From: Mactra quadrangularis
Lineage: Eukaryota; Mollusca; Bivalvia; Venerida; Mactridae
Length of the DNA stretch: 64,000 nt
NCBI GenBank assembly: GCA_025267735.1
Contig: CM046294.1
Location: forward strand, 34,937,222 to 35,001,221
Direction of reading: 5' to 3'
Part shown: positions 58,506 through 64,000 of the stretch, piece by piece
Layout of the letters: the number at the start of each line of letters is the position of its first letter
Numbering within the stretch: position 1 is the first letter of the stretch
The notes under the pieces: model-generated
Database searches by the model: none
The model's input: only the letters and a program-made list of their open reading frames with translations
What the model was told of the DNA's origin: nothing
Made by a program: the position numbers and the translations under genes

Positions 58506-59106
58506 AATAGATTCATATATTTCTCAATAAGTGTCGCTTGTTGTCAATGTGTTAATTTAACTAATATTTTAAATTTTAGGTAATTTAATGTTTTCACTAA
58601 CACCAGGGTTCATAATTTATGAAAATAGTCAATAGAGTTGTATGATCCGTAAAACGGTATGAGTTCGGTTTAGCCTAGACTTCTTTCTAAAAATGGAGGC
58701 CAACGAAAAAAACTCACGACAAGTCAAGGAAATTTTATGATAGTGATCAAATTATTTGCCTTAGACGACTGTGAGAGAGGCTAGTGACTTTAAATATTAT
58801 TTTCTCTGTTTTTAGTTCATTTTTATCGGAGTTCCACGTGCACATCTATGAGTTACGTTCGAGAAGGAAACGGGTTTTGGTTGGTACAGACTATAACGAC
58901 CTAAACAATTTTCCTGTTTAACGTCACATAACTTTCTTCGATGGCTTTTTAATTAATAAGCTTTTATAAGCAATCGACAGACCAACCATTTTTTTTATAA
59001 ATAGGACCTTGAAAATCGATCCTGAAATAAAAACACAGGAGTCCGTTAAATGAGACAGGTCATTTTTTGAGGTTTCTGAGGTGATGAGTTACATACCTTT
59101 ACTATA

Positions 59107-59132
59107 TATATGTGTGTGTGAGTGTGTGTGTA
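59107..59132. repeat. (TG)n microsatellite
   Basis: Short TG run in GTGTGTGTGAGTGTGTGTGT. Confidence 0.8.
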
Positions 59133-59191
59133 TACAATATTTTTGATGGGGCTGTTTCATGCCGACAGCCTGTGTACAACACAACAACAGG

Positions 59192-59326
59192 AATCGACGT
59201 GATGGTGGTGTCTGTATATACATCCAGAGACATATTTCTTGTGATGAACTTTTTCATAACCAGTTAGAAGCTACATGGATAACTTTGCTTCTCCCAAAGA
59301 CAAAACCCATACTTTGTGGTGTATAG
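59192..59326 (+). pseudogene. LINE endonuclease fragment
   Basis: NRRDGGVCIYIQRHISCDEL, then LEATWITLLLPKTKPILCGV before TAG. RDGGGVxIYI and ELEAxWI...PKxKPILxG are typical APE-type endonuclease text of jockey/CR1-like LINEs. No RT follows. Confidence 0.7.
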
Positions 59327-59544
59327 CATAGGCTCCTAAACAATCATTTTTTTATGAACTATTGGACACTTTTTCTTCATCTTTAGTCTGATTTTATTCG
59401 GTGAACCGTGACAGGTTGGATGAGTCTAATCATAACCATGACGATGGGTATAACCGGTAAATAATACACTGAGAATTCAATACAAACTATAATATCTCAA
59501 GTATATATGCATGATATAATAGTTCAAAATCATTGTTCAAAATA

Positions 59545-59615
59545 ACTCAGTCGATAAAAACGAGTCGGAAACATATGGCCAATCCATTTACAGCATTGGT
59601 TCGAATCTCGCCGCC
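59545..59615 (+). repeat. tRNA-like SINE remnant
   Basis: ACTCAGTCGATAAAAACGAG (A-box-like) and GGTTCGAATCTC (B box). No cloverleaf closes fully. Confidence 0.3.
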
Positions 59616-60057
59616 TCCGTATTTTTTATTTTATTCATAAATTGTTGTACGTATCATATAATGATTGTTGTGCCGTCATTTGATTTTGTTTATTTTCTAT
59701 TTGTTTTAATTTCTTGGTTCTTTATTTTTATATCCAGCAATTCCATTGTACATGATAATAATCCATTTATATTATACATTCGGCTTCAAATGCAGTGGCT
59801 GAATAGAAATCAGACGAATGTGCCAAAGTGACATGCATCCCATTTCGTTTCTCTTATACTGTGCATGTACATAGAATCATTTCTGTAAGACACGATCGAG
59901 ACATTTAAGACTAAGTGTATAACATCGAAGTAATAACTAAGCACAAACACGGGCAAATATGCATGTTCTATTTTATATTCATTTGGCTTCTAGCTGCACA
60001 GAGATTTCGAGTTGTACGTTTCCATGATGGCAAAAAAAATGATAAAAAAATAATGGA

Positions 60058-60125
60058 TACCAAGCAGGATTCGAACACGGGGTAACAAGAGCAATCGAAG
60101 TGTCTAACCGCCACGACCACTATAA
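60058..60125 (-). repeat. tRNA-like remnant
   Basis: Minus strand GTGGTCGTGGCGGTTAGACA and GTGTTCGAATCCTGC resemble A and B boxes; decayed. It ends about 6 nt before the TTAA element. Confidence 0.4.
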
Positions 60126-60371
60126 GTCACTTAAGGGTGTATCGGGATTTGAAATTGAAAAAAAACTATGAAGTGGGTGTGGTGACTAAACTATTAATAT
60201 ATCCATTAATTCTAAAATAATTTTGATATATTTTGTAAGTGATGCATTAAATGTATAGATGGGATAGCGAAAATAAAAAAAAATCAACAAATGAGATATT
60301 TAGAAAGAAATGAAAACATTTAACCTCATCTTAGAATAGCCTTCCGAACGTCAATCCAAACACATATTTAA

Positions 60372-60799
60372 GGCCATGCCACATCGGAAATTTGTTAAGC
60401 GTCCGCGTGCGCGTAAATTTTAGAGTCCTCAGCCAAAATAAAAAAACAAAATTGTAGGTACAATTTTCTTAAATAATTCCGATGTTCCAGGATTCGATAC
60501 GACAATTTAATTCAGGGAAAATTGTGTTCGGCAACGACGTTATTCGTCGTAAGCAATTTATCATATCCGCGTCATTAATACAATATATATTTTAAGTTAA
60601 AAAACACTAGTCAGTTTATATTAAATTCAGACCATTGTTTCATATTATGAAGATTTAATTCCATTGAAAAGATATATATAATGTTTTTTGTCGAAAAAAT
60701 ATTCGTGTTTACGTTTTCGGTTTGTGTGTTTTTGTGAATAGGTACCTAGGTTTGTCAGGTTGGAGTTGACGCTTAACAGAATTCCAATTTGGAATGGCC
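60372..60799. mobile_element. Inverted-repeat element with TAA target duplication (Harbinger-like)
   Basis: GGCCATGCCACATCGGAAAT faces its partner ending GGAATGGCC; TAA lies on both sides (60369-60371, 60800-60802). A TWA duplication is the PIF/Harbinger pattern. 428 bp, no ORF. The empty site is visible in the copy at 35454-36272. Confidence 0.8.
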
Positions 60800-61006
60800 T
60801 AAAGTTCTTTTTTCATAAATCCAAATGTTGATATAGGTTGTCCATGTAACATGTTACAATGTCTTAGGGTAAATTACACAAAAAGTATTTCCCAAATGTA
60901 AATTTGATAATTCATCTCAACACAAACATTACACATTTTAAATTACAGTTAACACACAAGTTCCCAGTGCAATTTTCTACTCATATTGTATGTTCTATGT
61001 GTAATA

Positions 61007-63300
61007 CACGGGGTCCCAACTCCGTCACAATGTGAGTGGATTTCTGTCGAGCTAATGTCACGGATACCTGTCGATAGTGTCACGGATTTTTACTAGAAAT
61101 AAGATACAGAACTGTTTAAACCAGTTAAATGACGTTTCTTTGATACTAAGATTGTTTCTTAGATAATGTTTTATGATATAATAAGTTTTGATCAAGTCGG
61201 TAAGCGACTAATAGCAGTTTGTGAAATCCGTTTGCAATATTCGATGTGTCACGGTATTTATGACGATGTTGTATCTAATGTCACAGTTTTCTGTCTATAG
61301 GGTCACAGATTTTTCCAAATATAAAACAAGTGTAGGACTTGATGATCCACTCAATGCGTTGAATATAAAGAGTAAAAACCTAGCAAAACAAAAGTATATT
61401 TTTTAAAAATTGATTATGTTTCAAAATTGTACTTTTTACTTACATGAACCTGAAAAAGGCTCACAGCCGATCAATGACCATCATCAAGTTGACCCATCGA
61501 AAATATTGCCTCATGTCCTTTATAAATTGACCAATATTCGAATTTGATATTATTTGTAAGCCCAAATTTTTTATTGTAAAATTTTAATTTTAACTTACAG
61601 CTTATTACAACTGCGATTACATACAGTTTTGCTTTCTTATACTTTTGTTTATTGTTTCTTAATAATACCTGTTTCACAAGAAATGTTTAGACATAAGTCA
61701 TAGTTGCCTAAATAAGAAAAAAGCTGGAACTATTCAATTCATTTTTATCAACTCAAGTGGTCGGAAATTGCACCAAAAATAATGTACATTAATTGTTTCC
61801 GGAATTTGTATCCTGAGAATTGGTTCATGTTTTTATAAGAATTCAAATACAAATTCATGTAATGGACTAATATCAAAAGATTTCTTGTTAAATAAGCAAC
61901 TGATACGTGTCATGGTTTGTTCATTCATGCAGATAATTGGAGTAACATGTTCAAATTCGTATTTCATTTACGATGACTGACATTTAGAAGCACTTTACAA
62001 AAATGATTGTATACATATTTTCATGTTGAAATCTGGTAAGAAAATGTCACCCAAGCCTATAAATAGGATATTCATAATCAATTCTCATTCAATAGCCCTA
62101 AGCCCGTATTTTGTTCATCATAACTTATGATTGTGAGTTATCCATGTGAATAATCTCCGAGATGATCTCAGACCTTAACTTATAGTAAAACATAAACATA
62201 AGGCAAAAATGTACAAGTATACATGTATCCTTTACATGATTAATAAAACATAACTAAACATTCATTTACAAAAGATGTTTAATAATAACTGTTGATAAAC
62301 AAATTAAAGGAGGTTAAAAATCTACATGTGAAGTAACAAAATTATCTATTTATTAAGAAACATATGATTACAAAACCATCATAAACAAAAACATTGTTGT
62401 ATATTCAAACTGAAGGTTCCAGCGAACAGCTCTATGGTGCCTACTTGAATTACTACTTAATGTGGCCTGTATAGAAATTTTTCATATGTGTCAGACGCTT
62501 TGTAAAGTTGTAATTGTTGTCAGAAACTTCAACATTTAGAGACACATGCTATTCATCTAGAAAACAATATCATAAGTATCACTAATAAAGTGGTGTCACT
62601 AGAATCTGAGTCAAAGCTACCACAACACTATCTTTGTCAAATGTATCTGTGAAAGAACATAGGACTCGGTAGCTTATATAATAATGCTTATCTATAAACA
62701 CTTTTAGATGAATTGCTTATCTTCAGTTATAAGCTGGACATTCACGGACATTAAAGTTTGCACCTAAACGTTTCCGTTAAAACATCAACTTTCACTTGGG
62801 TTAATGTCAAAGCATTTTGTCTTGTTCGTCCTTGGTTTAAGTTTGCCATCATCGTTGAAGATCAAAATGGAAAACAGGCCATGTTGGATGAAATGAAGCC
62901 ACGCTATGAACGGCTTCCGTTTCAGAGGTAAACAACTCGGGACAACATCTTCACATTGCTGGGGAAGCCAGAAAACAATAAAAACTACCGTCAGTAATTC
63001 TGTGACATTAACGCAAGTATTGTCATATAAACTGTGACATGAGGGGAAAAATCCGTGACATCTAGGTTTTGCATTTTGGTTGATTCTTCAATCAAAAAGA
63101 CATTGATAAGAGTTTAAAAATCATCACTTGACAAATATTACTTATCATTGGCTTCTTATCGATAGGAAAATACGTAACTACCTTTTTCTGTCCGTTTGGT
63201 TCTTCAGTGCTCGTCAGAAATCCGTAACACTATCGACAGGCATCCGTGACATAAGCTCGACAGAAATCCACTCACGTTGTGACGGAGTTAGGCCCTCGTG
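61007..63300. mobile_element. 2.3-kb element with CAC...GTG ends and long inverted repeats
   Basis: Terminal inverted repeats of about 60 bp (CACGGGGTCCCAACTCCGTC; partner GACGGAGTTAGGCCCTCGTG), flanked by TAATA on both sides. TGTCACGGAT-type words repeat in the subterminal regions on both sides. No transposase ORF. CAC ends plus subterminal repeats recall the CACTA/CMC group, but the family is unassigned. Confidence 0.8.
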
Positions 63301-63580
63301 TAATAAGAAGGAAAAATTTATCGGGTTCCTGTGTGAAATTGAAAATAAAATCATGTGTGAAGTGTGTTGTGATCAATTATCAAATTTACATTTTGGAAAC
63401 ACCTTTTGTGTGATTCACCCTAGGACATTGTAAATTGTTATATGGACATTCTATTACATCTTTTGGAATTACGAAAAAAGAACTTTAACTTTAACTTTTT
63501 ATGTGTTTGGACTGACGTTCGTAATGCCATTTCAAGGTTAGGATAAATGTTTTCGTTTCTTTCTAAATGTCTTATTTCGT

Positions 63581-64000
63581 ATTGATAGTAAATTGGGTCA
63601 ACTAGACAAAATTCAATCAACTGTTGATCAAATTACTACTCGGCTTAATTCTTTGGAGTCCAAGATTTCTGAAATAGAGCATAATCAACAATTTATTAGT
63701 ACACAGTACGAATCTATATCAAATACTACTGACTTGAACAAACAATCTATCAACAAGCTGAATAGCTCATTGGATAAATTAATTGTTGAAAATAAGGACT
63801 TAAAATCCATGAATGAAAGTATGGCCGATGACATATTAGACCTCAAATGCAGACAAATGCGAGATAATATGCTATTTTTCGGAATTCCTGAAGGTCCAGG
63901 TGCTTTCGTTCCAACTGTACAACACAGTCAAGTACGTTCAACTTATGGAATACCCGAACCAGCTATTTCTGACGCACAACCAGAACCGGAAGTTCTAATT
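63581..64000 (+). CDS. Retroelement ORF1, L1-like, running off the window
   Basis: 140 codons open to the window end. A coiled coil (KIQSTVDQITTRLNSLESKI, then repeats of N/I/L heptads to about residue 85) is followed by LDLKCRQMRDNMLFFGIPEG, the start of the RNA-binding domain seen in ORF1-type proteins of aquatic-animal LINEs. This is a nucleic-acid chaperone that coats element RNA. The start codon is absent because the 5' side abuts the truncated TTAA element. It may belong to a larger, possibly intact, element beyond 64000. Confidence 0.75.
   Translation, partial: MDSKLGQLDKIQSTVDQITTRLNSLESKISEIEHNQQFISTQYESISNTTDLNKQSINKLNSSLDKLIVENKDLKSMNESMADDILDLKCRQMRDNMLFFGIPEGPGAFVPTVQHSQVRSTYGIPEPAISDAQPEPEVLI

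Larger units (their letters stand above)
60135..63577. mobile_element. Second copy of the TTAA element, interrupted twice and truncated
   Basis: Begins after TTAA (60131-60134) with GGGTGTATC and matches 35454-36272 throughout, but holds insertions at 60372-60799 and 61007-63300. Its right arm stops at about 63577 without the terminal 170 bp, joining retroelement ORF1 text. Confidence 0.85.

Overview
The window is AT-rich animal genomic DNA with long introns and a very dense, layered load of transposable elements. The gene content (an intron-rich family 4 cytochrome P450) and the repeat families (short-unit dispersed repeats, SINE-like tRNA heads, Helitrons and LINEs of types I associate with bivalves) suggest a marine mollusc, most likely a mussel-like bivalve. 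That taxonomic reading is inference; no marker gene settles it.

One gene can be read from start to stop. It is a microsomal cytochrome P450 of family 4 on the minus strand, from 44887 down to 22575. It has 11 coding exons with GT-AG introns and matching phases, which sum to 1566 nt (521 residues plus stop). The N-terminal membrane anchor, the family 4 I-helix signature with its heme-linking Glu, ExxR and the heme-Cys loop are all present. About 93 percent of the locus is intron, and the introns hold most of the identifiable mobile elements.

Other coding evidence is partial. Two minus-strand exons at 17186-17314 and 18462-18554 join in phase and end in a stop and a poly(A) signal, with a possible first exon at 20337 beside a perfect CRE palindrome. 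A minus-strand terminal exon lies at 50701-50833. A plus-strand first exon at 57113 encodes a signal peptide and cysteines. I do not recognise these genes.

Layout. 1-8 kb: nested inverted-repeat transposons and a 3.7 kb satellite with an inverted centre. 8-16 kb: tandem repeats, a hAT-like element inside a TA-flanked element, and an internally deleted Tc1 element. 17-20.5 kb: a small unidentified gene, a dispersed tandem repeat and two tRNA-bearing LTR-like units. 22.5-44.9 kb: the P450 gene. Its introns carry a 48-bp array touching a splice donor, a long foldback with hammerhead-like cores, a Helitron, a hAT-like element with 8-bp target duplication, and a decayed LINE split by three later insertions. 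45-48 kb: a LINE fragment, a cluster of TACGTG palindromes and a second Helitron. 48-60 kb: sparse, with RT fragments, inverted-repeat elements, a 36-bp array and a repeat rich in AP-1/CRE words. 60-64 kb: a TTAA-flanked inverted-repeat element broken by two further transposons, then the start of a retroelement ORF1 running off the window.

Nothing looks like a bacterial-type operon or CRISPR. The most unusual items are the tRNA-containing LTR-like units, the hammerhead-like foldback, the nested insertion at 60-63.5 kb with an intact empty-site copy at 35 kb in the same window, and the duplicated segment present in two introns of the P450 gene.
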